Shown: positions 8,821-18,163, numbered from the stretch's first letter. The stretch is DNA of 64,000 nt from Hymenobacter psoromatis (GCF_020012125.1 NZ_JAIFAG010000001.1:2666001-2730000), one strand, 5' to 3'. Made by a program: numbers and translations. The notes: generated by a model not told the origin, from the letters alone.

Positions 8821-10137
8821 CTACCCCACCGGCGCGGCCCCGGCCCAGCTGAGCCGGGCGCGCACCCGCGCCAGGCGGTCGGCCAGCTCGGTCAGTCCCG
8901 GCCGGTGCACGCTGCCCAGGTGGGTAGTCGCAAACTCCCGGTGCGGCACGTAAGTACCAGCATCCACAGCCTGCCCTATCTGCTTGTACGCATCCCGAAA
9001 CGGCACACCCTGCTGAATTAATTGGTTAATATTTTCGACCGAGAAAATCGCGTCGTATTTGGGCTGATTAATAACGCCCGGCACCACCTGTAATTCCGGC
9101 ACCGCGAACAGCAGAATATCCAGAATATCGGCGAATTGCACCATCGGCCGGAATAATATTTCCTTTAAAATCTGAAAGTCGCGGTGGTAGCCGCCCGGCA
9201 GGTTATTAATGGTGAGGATAATATCGTTGGGCAGCGCTTGCAGCCGGTTGCAGTGCGCCCGCACCAGCTCGAATACGTCAGGGTTTTTCTTGTGCGGCAT
9301 GATGCTGGAGCCGGTCGTAAATTCCTTGGGTAATTTCACAAACCCCAAGTCCTGGCTATTATACAGCACCAAATCATACGCCAGCTTACTGAGCGTACCC
9401 GCTACGCCCGCAATGGCGAACGCTAGCGTTTTCTCTGTCTTACCCCGCAGCATTTGCGCGCCCACCGCGCTGATGGCCAAGCTACTAAACCCCATTTCGC
9501 GCGTCGTTTGCTCCCGGTCGATATCGAAGCTGCTGCCGAAGCCCGCGCCCGAGCCCAGCGGGTTGTGGTCGGCTACGGTGTGCGCGGCTTCCAACAAGCT
9601 CATATCGAGCATTAAATGCTCGGCGTAGGCCCCAAACCACAGCCCAAAACTGCTCGGCATCGCCGCCTGAAAGTGCGTATAGCCGGGTAGCAAGTCATTT
9701 TTATATTTTTCGCCTTGCTGAAGTAATAACTCCGCTAATTCCAGGATTTTCGCCCCAATTTTTTCGATATAATCTTTAATGAATAATTGAATCGCCGTCA
9801 GAACCTGGTCATTACGCGAGCGCGCCGTATGAATTTTCTTACCCGCGTCGCCGAATTTTTCAGTTAGATAATATTCTATCTTGGAGTGTACGTCCTCAAA
9901 TACCGGCTCAATTATAAATGTGCCGTTTTCGACTTGCTCCAGCAACTCATCCAGCCCCTGTAATAATTGATTTTCCTCTTCTTTAGAAACCAAGCCGATA
10001 TTCGCTAGCATCTTCGCTTGCGCTTTGGAAGCCCGCATATCGAAGGGAGCCAGGTACAGGTCCAGCTCGCGGTCCTGCCCTACGGTGAATTGCTCAATCT
10101 TATCGTTGACCGAAAAGCCTTTTTCCCAGATTTTCAT
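8821..10137 (-). CDS. argH: Argininosuccinate lyase
   Basis: 438 residues; splits argininosuccinate to arginine and fumarate, the last step of arginine synthesis. I take the ATG at 10137 (MKIWEKGFSV) rather than the upstream ATG at 10167, because family members start this way and the upstream one lies inside argE. The fumarase/aspartase superfamily signature GSSIMPHKKNP is present with the catalytic-loop Ser pair at residues 277-278. It is the third gene of argB-argE-argH, 19 bp after the argE stop. Some codons are more AT-rich than in neighbouring pyc. Confidence 0.96.
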   Translation of the reverse strand: MKIWEKGFSVNDKIEQFTVGQDRELDLYLAPFDMRASKAQAKMLANIGLVSKEEENQLLQGLDELLEQVENGTFIIEPVFEDVHSKIEYYLTEKFGDAGKKIHTARSRNDQVLTAIQLFIKDYIEKIGAKILELAELLLQQGEKYKNDLLPGYTHFQAAMPSSFGLWFGAYAEHLMLDMSLLEAAHTVADHNPLGSGAGFGSSFDIDREQTTREMGFSSLAISAVGAQMLRGKTEKTLAFAIAGVAGTLSKLAYDLVLYNSQDLGFVKLPKEFTTGSSIMPHKKNPDVFELVRAHCNRLQALPNDIILTINNLPGGYHRDFQILKEILFRPMVQFADILDILLFAVPELQVVPGVINQPKYDAIFSVENINQLIQQGVPFRDAYKQIGQAVDAGTYVPHREFATTHLGSVHRPGLTELADRLARVRARLSWAGAAPVG

Positions 10138-10156
10138 AGCGCGAAGTTTCGCAAAA

Positions 10157-11224
10157 TTAAAATTCAAAGCCGGTTAATAATTCTACGTAATCGGCGATGC
10201 CCGCGCGGATTTCACTCAGTAAAATATATTCGTCCGGTGTGTGCGAGCGGGCGCTATCGCCCGGTCCCATTTTCAGGGTTGGAAACCGCATCAGCGCTTG
10301 GTCCGACAGGGTAGGCGAACCATAGGTAGTTTTGCCCATGGCCACCGCTTTGCGCACTAGCGGGTGCGTCAGCGGCAGCCCCGACGACTGCAAATGCGTA
10401 GAGCGCGGCGTGATTTCCGCCTGCACATTAGCCCGGACTATGGCCAGAATTTCCTCGTTCGAGTAGCACTCATTCGAGCGAATATCTACCACGTAGCGGC
10501 ACTCGTCGGGTACCACGTTGTGTTGCGTGCCAGCGCCAATTTGCGTCACCGTCATTTTCACCGGGCCAAGTAGCGCCGATACTTCGGGAAACTGATAGGC
10601 GCGCAGCCAGGCAACATCATCCAGCGCTTTATACAAGGCGTTTTCACCCTCGTTGCGGGCGGCGTGGCCGGTGCGGCCCCGCGCTACCCCGTCAAGCACC
10701 AGCAGGCCTTTTTCGGCCACGGCGGCGTTCATGCCTGTCGGCTCGCCTACGAGACCGAGGTCAATTTTTCCTAATTCGGGCAGGATACTTTTAATGCCTT
10801 TAGCGCCCGAAATTTCTTCTTCGGCCGTAATGGCGCAAATTAAATTAAATGCCGTGGGCCGCTCATAAAAATACCGAAATACCGCCAGCAAGCTTACCGC
10901 CGAGGCCCCAGCATCGTTGCTGCCCAGGCCCGTGAGGCGGTCGCCCTCCACCACCGCGCCGAAGGGGGGGTAGGACCAAGCCACGCCCGGCTTTACCGTG
11001 TCGTGGTGTGAGTTGAGCAGAATGGTAGGCTTAGCCGGGTCAACAGCGCGGCTCACAGCCCACACATTATTATTCTGCTGCTGCGCCGGAATACCGTGCT
11101 GCGTCAGAAAGGCCACGAGTATATCAGCCGTGCTGGCCTCCTCTCGCGAGAAAGACGGTATTTGAATTAATTGAATTAATAACTCAATCGCCTCTCCACT
11201 TAATTGCGTAATTAATTCAGACAT
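10157..11224 (-). CDS. argE: M20 family N-acyl-amino-acid deacylase of arginine synthesis (ArgE-like)
   Basis: 355 residues. M20 metallopeptidase motifs: NSHHDTVKP (His and Asp ligands), GLGSNDAGAS (bridging Asp) and AEEEISG (catalytic and ligand Glu). Overlaps the end of argB by 13 nt and precedes argH, so it belongs to the arginine operon. In Bacteroidetes the carbamoyltransferase works on N-acylated ornithine, so this enzyme is expected to remove the acyl group from acylcitrulline rather than from acylornithine (known pathway variant, applied here by inference). Confidence 0.9.
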   Translation of the reverse strand: MSELITQLSGEAIELLIQLIQIPSFSREEASTADILVAFLTQHGIPAQQQNNNVWAVSRAVDPAKPTILLNSHHDTVKPGVAWSYPPFGAVVEGDRLTGLGSNDAGASAVSLLAVFRYFYERPTAFNLICAITAEEEISGAKGIKSILPELGKIDLGLVGEPTGMNAAVAEKGLLVLDGVARGRTGHAARNEGENALYKALDDVAWLRAYQFPEVSALLGPVKMTVTQIGAGTQHNVVPDECRYVVDIRSNECYSNEEILAIVRANVQAEITPRSTHLQSSGLPLTHPLVRKAVAMGKTTYGSPTLSDQALMRFPTLKMGPGDSARSHTPDEYILLSEIRAGIADYVELLTGFEF

Positions 11225-11997
11225 AAGACGGTGTGCACGCCGGTGCCGACGTACAGCGCGTGGCCAATAATTACCTGCCTTACCCCCTGTTCCAGCGCAG
11301 AGAAAGCGTTTTCTAGTTTCGGCAACATACCATCGGTAATAATTCCTTGCTGCTTAAGTCCGGCATAGGTAACGAAATTAATTTCGGGGATTACTGAATT
11401 ATCATCTGCCACGTCACGTAGCACGCCGTTTTTCTCGAAGCAGTAGTGCAGCGTTACCTCATAGTCGTTGGCCAGCGCTACGGCCACGGCGGCAGCGATG
11501 GTGTCGGCGTTGGTATTTAGTAGCTGGCCGTGTCCATCGTGAATAATTGGACAGAGCACGGGCGAAATTTTGGCCGTCAACAGACTTTTTAGCAATTGTT
11601 TATTAACGCTATTCGGTATTAAATCGCCCACGAAGCCGTAGTCAATCTCCTTAACCGGCCGCTTGATACCTTGAATAACGTTACCATCGGCCCCGCTCAG
11701 GCCAAGCGCATTTATTCCTAGTTTTTGCAGCTCAGCAACTAGCTGCTTGTTGGTTTTACCGGCGTAAAACATCGTTACGATGTCGAGTGCAGCGGCATCA
11801 GTAACACGGCGGCCGTTAATGAGTTGCGGGGCCATCCCTAATTCGCGCATCATCGTGCTGGCCCCTTTACCGCCGCCGTGCACCAGAATTTTAGGGCCGG
11901 CCACTTGCGCCAGTAATTCCAGGAATTTTGTCAGCTGCACGGCCTCATCAATAATGCCGCCGCCTATCTTGTAAACGGTCATCTTCGGTTTATTCAT
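11212..11997 (-). CDS. argB: N-acetylglutamate kinase (acylglutamate kinase)
   Basis: 261 residues of the amino-acid kinase fold. Shows the N-terminal Lys in VYKIGGGII, the Gly-rich HGGGKGAS, the NTNAD motif and the C-terminal nucleotide-binding part (GMLPKLENA). Phosphorylates N-acylglutamate, the second step of arginine synthesis. First gene of argB-argE-argH; its stop lies inside argE, so translation is likely coupled. A TACTTTTG -7 element sits about 60 bp upstream. The acyl group may be acetyl or succinyl in this phylum. Confidence 0.94.
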   Translation of the reverse strand: MNKPKMTVYKIGGGIIDEAVQLTKFLELLAQVAGPKILVHGGGKGASTMMRELGMAPQLINGRRVTDAAALDIVTMFYAGKTNKQLVAELQKLGINALGLSGADGNVIQGIKRPVKEIDYGFVGDLIPNSVNKQLLKSLLTAKISPVLCPIIHDGHGQLLNTNADTIAAAVAVALANDYEVTLHYCFEKNGVLRDVADDNSVIPEINFVTYAGLKQQGIITDGMLPKLENAFSALEQGVRQVIIGHALYVGTGVHTVLCLN

Positions 11998-12056
11998 AAG
12001 TTATTCATCGCCGATTCAACCCCCGCCGCGAAAAAAAATGTCTTTTCTATTGCGGG

Positions 12057-12064
12057 CAAAAGTA
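12057..12064 (-). promoter_or_regulatory. Probable -7 promoter element of the argB-argE-argH operon
   Basis: Read leftward the bases are TACTTTTG, matching the Bacteroidetes -7 consensus TAnnTTTG. It lies 60 bp before the argB ATG. I did not find a good TTG -33 partner, so the call rests on the -7 match and the position. The same 8-mer precedes the tRNA-Ser pair near 60525. Confidence 0.5.
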
Positions 12065-12421
12065 GGAACTTTTACCTTTACGGCTTCATTATGGCCCTCG
12101 GTCCACTGGCTCAACCTGCCAGCCCACGCTGCTTTCTTGCAATGACCTACTTGGTTCGCCCCAACCTTACGCTTTCCCTCATGGCCCGCCAGGGCTCGGA
12201 AAGCGGGCGCACGCTAGTTTGCGCATTGCTACGACGACCCTAGCCGGCCTCAACCGCCGGATGCTGGCCGCCGATGCCAGCTTTTACCGGGCTTCTCACA
12301 TAATAATCAAGCGGAGAGTCTGGTTGCTTAACCGATAGATTTCGGGTTTTCTGCCGCTAACTCGCTCGTTGCGGGGGCCGGTTAACTACGTTTCTTCCTT
12401 TGAGTTACCTTTTTATTAATC
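12065..12421. other. Divergent arg intergenic region with a 50-codon open frame
   Basis: About 360 bp between argB (leftward) and the GNAT gene (rightward). An open frame of 50 codons runs from the ATG at 12091 to the stop at 12243, holding several Arg codons including a CGA CGA pair near its end. No terminator-like stem follows it, so a leader-peptide attenuator is not supported. It may be a decayed gene. The rest shows nothing I can name; no ArgR-type palindrome was recognised. Confidence 0.3.
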
Positions 12422-13000
12422 ATGACAATTCGGGTTGCAACGGCCGCAGATACGCATTATGCGGACCTACTATGCCAGTGGTACATTGAGTCGGCCAAGC
12501 AGCGGGGCACGGGCATCGCCAAGCGCGACCCGGAGTATGTGCGCGAAAAAATGCGTCAGGGCAATAGCGTGCTCGCCTTCATGGGCAGCGAGTTGGCTGG
12601 CTTCTGCTACATCGAAACCTTCGAGAGCGGCAAGTTCGTGGCCAATTCGGGCCTGGTAGTGAACAAGGAGCTGCGCAAGCATGGCCTGGGCCGCGCCATT
12701 AAGCGCGAGATTTTCCGGCTTTCGCGCACCAAATATCCTGCGGCTAAGATTTTCGGTATTACCACCAGCTTGGCGGTGATGAAAATTAACAGCGACCTGG
12801 GTTATAAGCCGGTCACTTTCTCAGAACTAACTACCAGCGAAGATTTCTGGAAAGGCTGCAAAAGCTGCAAAAACTTCGGTATTCTAACAGAGAATGAGCG
12901 CAAGTTGTGCCTCTGTACCGGCATGGTCTTCGATGATTTGAACGCCCCGCTACCCGCCGTGGAGATACCAGAGGAAATGCGCTTGCCGGTGGTGCAGTAG
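12422..13000 (+). CDS. GNAT acyltransferase, candidate N-acylglutamate synthase of arginine synthesis
   Basis: 192 residues; GNAT fold with the acyl-CoA pyrophosphate-binding pattern around ELRKHGLGRAIKREI. The C-terminal third carries a cysteine cluster, CKSC then CLC (residues about 140-163), which could bind a metal and is not part of the basic GNAT fold. It is the first gene of the rightward arginine block, 128 bp before the argG start chosen here. As I recall, a GNAT protein in the same position in Bacteroides thetaiotaomicron was shown by mutant fitness work to be the N-acylglutamate synthase. No ArgA or ArgJ is visible here, so this protein is the best candidate for the first step. The acyl donor (acetyl- or succinyl-CoA) cannot be read from sequence. 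Confidence 0.8.
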   Translation: MTIRVATAADTHYADLLCQWYIESAKQRGTGIAKRDPEYVREKMRQGNSVLAFMGSELAGFCYIETFESGKFVANSGLVVNKELRKHGLGRAIKREIFRLSRTKYPAAKIFGITTSLAVMKINSDLGYKPVTFSELTTSEDFWKGCKSCKNFGILTENERKLCLCTGMVFDDLNAPLPAVEIPEEMRLPVVQ

Positions 13001-13128
13001 CGCGGGCTTTTAATTCATAAGTGAGCCGCAAGAGACTAGAAAATATTGCCGCTCATACTCGCGGACCGAAAATTCGCGCTATTTATTATTCAACGACTCA
13101 CCAGGTCGAAGCCCGGTGCTATATCCTA

Positions 13129-14325
13129 ATGAAAAAAAAGGCGATTGTAGCGTACAGCGGCGGCCTAGACACGTCGTATTGCGTGGTGAACCTCACCCGT
13201 GAAGAAGACTGGGAAATTCACACTGTCATCGTGAATTCGGGCGGCTTTTCCGACGAGGAATTAAAAGCCATCGAGCAGCGCGCCTACGAGCTGGGCTCAA
13301 CCAGGCACGAGGTCATCGACATCACCGAGCGCTACTACCACGACTGCCTGCGCTACCTGCTGTTTGGCAACGTGCTCAAGAATGATACTTACCCGTTGAG
13401 CGTGAGCGCCGAGCGGATGTTTCAGGCGCTGGCCATTGCGGAGTATGCGCGGCGGGAGCGGGCCGACTACATCGTGCACGGCAGCACCGGCGCGGGCAAC
13501 GACCAAGTGCGCTTCGACATGGCATTCGCCGTTATTGCGCCCGATGTGGAGATAATTACCCCCATCCGCGACCAGAAATTATCGCGCCAGCAGGAAATTA
13601 AGTATCTGCAGGACCAAGGCTTCGAAATGAGTTGGGAGAAGGCCAAATATTCCATTAACCGGGGCATTTGGGGCACCAGCGTGGGCGGCGTTGAAACGCT
13701 GACGTCGCGCCAAGCCTTGCCCGAAAGCGCCTACCCCACCCAACTTTCCAAAACTGAACCGACGCAGCTGGAAATCACCTTCGAAAAAGGCGAGCCGGTG
13801 GCGCTAAATGGCCAGCGAATGGATGCCGTGTCGCTCATTCAGCAAATCAACGATATTGCTGGGGCCTACGCCATCGGCCGCGATACGCACGTGGGCGATA
13901 CCATTCTGGGTATCAAGGGCCGGGTAGGCTTTGAAGCCCCGGCGGCGCTGCTGCTCATCAAGGCGCACCACTTGCTGGAAAAGCACACGCTTTCGCGCTG
14001 GCAGCAGTTGCATAAGGAGCCGGTGGCGACCTGGTACGGCACGCTGCTGCACGAGGCGCAGTACCTCGACCCGGTAATGCGCGATTTTGAGGCGTTTTTG
14101 TTGTCGTCGCAGGCGCGGGTGACAGGCACGGTATTCGTGGAGCTGCGCCCCTACCATTTTGAGCTGCTGGGCATTGAGTCGAAGTACGACATGATGCAGT
14201 CGAAGGTGGCTACTTACGGCGAGGAGAATAACGCCTGGGATTCGCGCGATGCGCGGGGATTCATCAAAATTTTTGGGAACCAGTTGAAAATTCACGCTAG
14301 CCTGCAAGATGAGCAAGCAGGTTAA
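13129..14325 (+). CDS. argG: Argininosuccinate synthase
   Basis: 398 residues from the ATG at 13129 (MKKKAIVAYSGGLDTSY); an upstream in-frame GTG at 13021 gives an implausible 36-residue extension. The PP-loop AYSGGLDTS binds ATP; HGSTGAGNDQVRFD is the family's second signature. Joins citrulline and aspartate. The end overlaps the start of argC by 17 nt, so the two are translationally coupled. Confidence 0.96.
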   Translation: MKKKAIVAYSGGLDTSYCVVNLTREEDWEIHTVIVNSGGFSDEELKAIEQRAYELGSTRHEVIDITERYYHDCLRYLLFGNVLKNDTYPLSVSAERMFQALAIAEYARRERADYIVHGSTGAGNDQVRFDMAFAVIAPDVEIITPIRDQKLSRQQEIKYLQDQGFEMSWEKAKYSINRGIWGTSVGGVETLTSRQALPESAYPTQLSKTEPTQLEITFEKGEPVALNGQRMDAVSLIQQINDIAGAYAIGRDTHVGDTILGIKGRVGFEAPAALLLIKAHHLLEKHTLSRWQQLHKEPVATWYGTLLHEAQYLDPVMRDFEAFLLSSQARVTGTVFVELRPYHFELLGIESKYDMMQSKVATYGEENNAWDSRDARGFIKIFGNQLKIHASLQDEQAG

Positions 14326-15295
14326 GGTGGGCATCGTAGGGGGCGCGGGCTACACGGCTGGCGAATTAATACGGCTGCTGTTGCACCACCCCCACGTGGA
14401 AATCGGCACCGTGGTCAGCTCAACGCAGGTTGGGCAGCCGCTACACTCGGTGCACGACGACTTGGTGGGCGACACCGACCTGACCTTTGCCAGCGAATTG
14501 CGCGGCGACGAAGACGTGGTGTTCCTGTGCCTGGGCCACGGAAATTCGCGCGAGTGGCTGCTGAAAACACCCCTACCCCCCCGCACGAAAGTCATCGACC
14601 TGAGCAACGATTTCCGCTTGGCGGCCGACCAAAAAGCGGGGGGTAGGGAATTTGTTTACGGCCTGCCCGAGCTGAACCGCGCCGCCATCCGCACCGCCGA
14701 CAGCGTAGCCAATCCCGGCTGCTTTGCCTCTGCCATTCAGTTGGCGCTGCTGCCGCTGGCGGCGGCCGGGCTGTTGCGTGAGGCGGTGCACGTATCGGCC
14801 ATCACGGGCAGCACGGGCGCGGGGCGTGGGCTGGCCGAAACAACAGGATTCACCTGGCGCACCGGCAACATCTCGACTTACAAAACCTTCACCCACCAGC
14901 ACTTAGGCGAAATCGGCGAAACGCTGGTGGGCTTGCAGCCGGGCTTCGGGCAGCCAGTGCGCTTCATTCCCTATCGGGGCAATTTCACGCGGGGCATCTT
15001 CGCCTCCGTTTATACTACGTGTGAACTTTCCGTACTAGAGGTACAAAATTTGTACTCCGACTACTACCGCGCTGCGCCCTTCACGGTGGTAGCGGAGCAG
15101 GAAATTCACCTCAAGCAAGTGGTGAACACCAATAAATGCCTGCTGCACGTAGTCCGGCACGACGACCAGGTGCTTATCACTTCCGCCCTCGACAACCTAC
15201 TGAAAGGCGCATCGGGCCAGGCGGTGCAGAATATGAACCTGCTGTTTGGATTGGAGGAAACGACGGGATTAGGGATAAAGGCTTCGTATTTTTAG
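14309..15295 (+). CDS. argC: N-acetyl-gamma-glutamyl-phosphate reductase
   Basis: 328 residues. N-terminal NAD(P)-binding GIVGGAGYTAGELIRLL and catalytic cysteine C138 in ANPGCFASAI. Reduces N-acylglutamyl phosphate to the semialdehyde. Starts inside argG. The next core gene, argD, is separated from it by an AT-rich insert holding one small membrane-protein gene. Confidence 0.96.
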   Translation: MSKQVKVGIVGGAGYTAGELIRLLLHHPHVEIGTVVSSTQVGQPLHSVHDDLVGDTDLTFASELRGDEDVVFLCLGHGNSREWLLKTPLPPRTKVIDLSNDFRLAADQKAGGREFVYGLPELNRAAIRTADSVANPGCFASAIQLALLPLAAAGLLREAVHVSAITGSTGAGRGLAETTGFTWRTGNISTYKTFTHQHLGEIGETLVGLQPGFGQPVRFIPYRGNFTRGIFASVYTTCELSVLEVQNLYSDYYRAAPFTVVAEQEIHLKQVVNTNKCLLHVVRHDDQVLITSALDNLLKGASGQAVQNMNLLFGLEETTGLGIKASYF

Positions 15296-15330
15296 AAATT
15301 TTATCTTTATAAAATTAAATTATCTTTTTC

Positions 15331-15708
15331 ATGAGTGCTAGTTTTTTAGAAAAATTAGTTTTTGATGCTTACAGAATCATTCCTGCGAGCAACCGAACCC
15401 CATTGTTTACTGCTAGAATAACTATTAGTCTGCTTTTTACAATAAATGCCCTTTCTCTTTTTATAGTGTATGAGGAAATAATATTTTCATTACACGGATT
15501 TAAATCTTCAGGCTATTTAATTCCTTCAAAATTTGAATTTATACTTTATATTGTTGGGGCTATAATTTTTACAATAGTATTATTCAGCACTAAAAGTTTG
15601 AACGATGAGGATTTATTAAATCAACAAACAATTGTAGAGCCGAATTATTTTTTGATTCATAGAATTTTTTCGCTACTTTTATTAATCATCCCTTTTTATT
15701 TTTTATAA
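15331..15708 (+). CDS. Small AT-rich membrane protein of unknown function inserted between argC and argD
   Basis: 125 residues with about four hydrophobic segments (near 28-46, 69-85 and 110-125, plus a weaker one), so probably an integral inner-membrane protein. I do not recognise the family. Its base composition is strikingly AT-rich beside the GC-rich arginine genes, a sign of recent arrival. It is in the same direction as the operon, 35 bp after argC and 18 bp before argD, and so is probably co-transcribed without blocking argD expression. Confidence 0.7.
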   Translation: MSASFLEKLVFDAYRIIPASNRTPLFTARITISLLFTINALSLFIVYEEIIFSLHGFKSSGYLIPSKFEFILYIVGAIIFTIVLFSTKSLNDEDLLNQQTIVEPNYFLIHRIFSLLLLIIPFYFL

Positions 15709-15726
15709 AATCCAAACGCCTAAACT

Positions 15727-16890
15727 ATGAACCTCTTCAACGTCTATCCCCTAGTGGACATTACCCCCGTGCGGGCGCTGGGCGCGACGCTCTGGGACGA
15801 GCAGGGCCAGCAGTATCTGGATTTTTACGGCGGCCACGCCGTGATTTCCATCGGCCACAGCCACCCACACTACGTGCAGCGCCTCACTGAGCAGCTGCAA
15901 AACATCGGTTTCTACTCCAACTCGGTGCAGATTCCGATTCAGCGCGAGCTAGCCACGAAGCTGGGTGAGGTGTCGGGCTACGGCGACTACACGCTGTTCT
16001 TGTGCAACTCGGGTGCCGAGGCCAACGAGAACGCGCTGAAACTCGCCTCTTTCCACACCGGCAAAAACCGGGTTATCGCCTTTAAGGGCGGGTTTCACGG
16101 CCGCACGTCGGGTGCCGTAGCGGCGACCGACAACCCCAAAATAGTGGCTCCCTTCAACGCTGGCCACGTAGTTTCCTTTCTGGAATACGACCTGCAAGCA
16201 GTAATAGAAGTACTGCGCGGCGGCGACGTATGCGCGGTCATCGTGGAGCCGATTCAGGGCGTGGGCGGCGTCATTAGTCCGCCTGACGATTTTCTGGTGG
16301 GTCTTTCGCTAGTGTGCGGCGCGCACGGGGCCTTGCTCATTGCCGACGAGGTGCAGTGCGGCTATGGCCGCAGCGGCAAGTTTTTCGCGCATCAATATGC
16401 GGGTATTCGGCCCGGTATTATTTCCGTAGCGAAGGGCATGGGCAATGGCTTCCCCATCGGCGGCATCCTCATTGCGCCCCAGTACAAGGCCTCTTTCGGC
16501 CTTTTGGGCACCACCTTCGGCGGCAACCACCTGGCCTGCGCGGCCGGCCTGGCCGTGCTCGAAGTATTGGAACAGGAAAATTTGGTAGCCCACGCCGCTG
16601 AGCTTGGCACCTATATCATGCAGGAATTGCGGGCGCACAGCCAGGCTACCCTCGTGCGCGGCCGAGGGCTGATGATTGGCGTGAAATACAATTTCCCCAT
16701 CAAGGAAATTCGCGATAAGTTGATGCACGAGCACCACATTTTTGTGGGCAACGCCAGCGACCCGAACGTGCTGCGTTTACTACCCCCCTTAACTATTGCC
16801 AAGGCGCAGGCAGACCGGTTTTTGCAGGCGCTATATGCGCTGGAGCCGGCTAAGGTGGCGTTGGAAAACACGGTAGTCGAGCAGAATTAA
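15727..16890 (+). CDS. argD: N-acetylornithine aminotransferase (class III, PLP)
   Basis: 387 residues. The PLP-binding lysine is K236 in SVAKGMGNG; the cofactor-binding GAEANENALKLA and the IADEVQCGYGR motif are typical of class III aminotransferases. Converts N-acyl glutamate semialdehyde to N-acylornithine. Position in the arg block supports the name over related omega-aminotransferases. Confidence 0.94.
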   Translation: MNLFNVYPLVDITPVRALGATLWDEQGQQYLDFYGGHAVISIGHSHPHYVQRLTEQLQNIGFYSNSVQIPIQRELATKLGEVSGYGDYTLFLCNSGAEANENALKLASFHTGKNRVIAFKGGFHGRTSGAVAATDNPKIVAPFNAGHVVSFLEYDLQAVIEVLRGGDVCAVIVEPIQGVGGVISPPDDFLVGLSLVCGAHGALLIADEVQCGYGRSGKFFAHQYAGIRPGIISVAKGMGNGFPIGGILIAPQYKASFGLLGTTFGGNHLACAAGLAVLEVLEQENLVAHAAELGTYIMQELRAHSQATLVRGRGLMIGVKYNFPIKEIRDKLMHEHHIFVGNASDPNVLRLLPPLTIAKAQADRFLQALYALEPAKVALENTVVEQN

Positions 16891-17004
16891 AACGTCATGC
16901 AGACCGAAGGGAAGCATCTCGCTCGCATCGTTGGGTTAGCAATCCCAATGTCAGCACGTAAGAAGCTTCTTCTCTGCTGAATGCGCAAAATGCGCTGCAT
17001 GATG
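16891..17004. repeat. Degenerate palindromic repeat of the GTCATGCAGAC...AAGCATCTCGCTCGCA family
   Basis: Begins AACGTCATGCAGACCGAAGG, continues with AAGCATCTCGCTCGCATCG and ends in GCTGCATGATG, an imperfect inverse of the start. It shares words with the better-preserved elements at 25083-25207, 26191-26281 and 46961-47059. Intergenic between argD and carA; probably a decayed copy. Confidence 0.65.
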
Positions 17005-17032
17005 AATAGTATTTTAATTAATTCAAGCGACA

Positions 17033-17053
17033 AGCGGAGTACCACTCCGTTTT
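17033..17053. repeat. Short hairpin CGGAGT-acc-ACTCCG before carA
   Basis: A 6-bp stem followed by a T-run. The same kind of unit, ACGGAGT-xxC-ACTCCGT, occurs twice after argF' (24491-24507 and 24535-24551), so it is a small dispersed hairpin. Just upstream of the carA GTG start. Confidence 0.5.
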
Positions 17054-17069
17054 ACATAGAACTCAACAA

Positions 17070-18158
17070 GTGGAAAATACAAAGTCGGTAAAACTCATCC
17101 TAGCCGACGGCACCGAGCTGGAAGGCAAGTCGTTCGGGGCCTACACGGCGTCAGCGGGCGAGGTCGTGTTCAGCACAGCCATGACGGGCTACCCCGAAAA
17201 TCTGACTGACCCCTCTTTCCGGGGCCAGATTCTGGTGCTCACCTACCCGATGGTGGGCAACTACGGCGTGCCGATGGAGCAGATTGAGCAGGATATTTCG
17301 AGCGCGCTCGAATCGAGCCAGGTACATATTTCGGGCCTCGTGGTCTCGTATTATTCCGACGAATACAACCACTGGAACGCCTCGCAAAGCCTGAGCGAGT
17401 GGCTGGCCGCGCACGATATTCCCGGCATCTACGACGTGGATACGCGGATGCTGACCAAGAAACTGCGCGAAGAGGGCGCGATGCTCGGCAAAATCATTAC
17501 GCCCGACCACGACATTCCGCTGCACGACCCCAACGAGGACAACCTCGTGGCCCAAGTGAGCGTGGACGGCGTGAAGCGCTACGGCAGCGGCAAGCACAAA
17601 ATCGTGCTGGTCGATTGCGGCGTGAAAAACAATATCATCCGCTGCCTGCTGGAGCGCGATGTGACGCTAACCCGCGTGCCCTGGGACTACGATTTCAACC
17701 AACTCGACTACGACGGCCTGTTCCTGAGCAACGGCCCCGGCGACCCCACGATGTGCGAGAAAACCATCGGCCACCTGCGCACCGCGCTGGCCGGCGACAA
17801 GCCCATTTTCGGCATCTGCCTGGGCATTCAGCTCATGGGCCTGGCCTGCGGGGGTAGCACCTACAAGCTGAAATACGGCCATCGCAGCCATAACCAGCCC
17901 GTGCGCCAAATCGGCACCAACAAGTGCTACGTGACCTCGCAAAACCACGGTTTCGCGGTGGATATGAAGAACTTGCCCGCCGATTGGGAAGGCCTCTTCG
18001 AGAACCTGAACGACGGCACCTGCGAGGGTATTCGCCACAAAACCAAGCCGTTCTTCGCGGTGCAGTTTCACCCCGAAGCCGCCGGCGGCCCAGTAGATAC
18101 CGAGTATCTGTTTGACGACTTTTTGGCTTCTGTGGAGAAGTATAAGGTGGAGCGCTAA
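17070..18158 (+). CDS. carA: Carbamoyl-phosphate synthase, glutaminase (small) subunit
   Basis: 362 residues from a GTG start (VENTKSVKLILADG); no nearby ATG fits. Class I glutamine amidotransferase domain at the C-terminus: catalytic C250 in FGICLGIQLMGLA and the His/Glu pair in VQFHPEA. Supplies ammonia from glutamine to CarB. carB is about 2.1 kb downstream, split from carA by a palindromic repeat, an Imm50-like gene and an IS630-type element. Confidence 0.96.
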   Translation: MENTKSVKLILADGTELEGKSFGAYTASAGEVVFSTAMTGYPENLTDPSFRGQILVLTYPMVGNYGVPMEQIEQDISSALESSQVHISGLVVSYYSDEYNHWNASQSLSEWLAAHDIPGIYDVDTRMLTKKLREEGAMLGKIITPDHDIPLHDPNEDNLVAQVSVDGVKRYGSGKHKIVLVDCGVKNNIIRCLLERDVTLTRVPWDYDFNQLDYDGLFLSNGPGDPTMCEKTIGHLRTALAGDKPIFGICLGIQLMGLACGGSTYKLKYGHRSHNQPVRQIGTNKCYVTSQNHGFAVDMKNLPADWEGLFENLNDGTCEGIRHKTKPFFAVQFHPEAAGGPVDTEYLFDDFLASVEKYKVER

Positions 18159-18163
18159 CGTGT

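Noticed and set aside
12091..12243. Arg-containing small ORF before the arg genes as an attenuator leader
   Set aside because: No run of Arg codons beyond one pair and no following terminator/antiterminator stems; kept only as a note in the intergenic entry.
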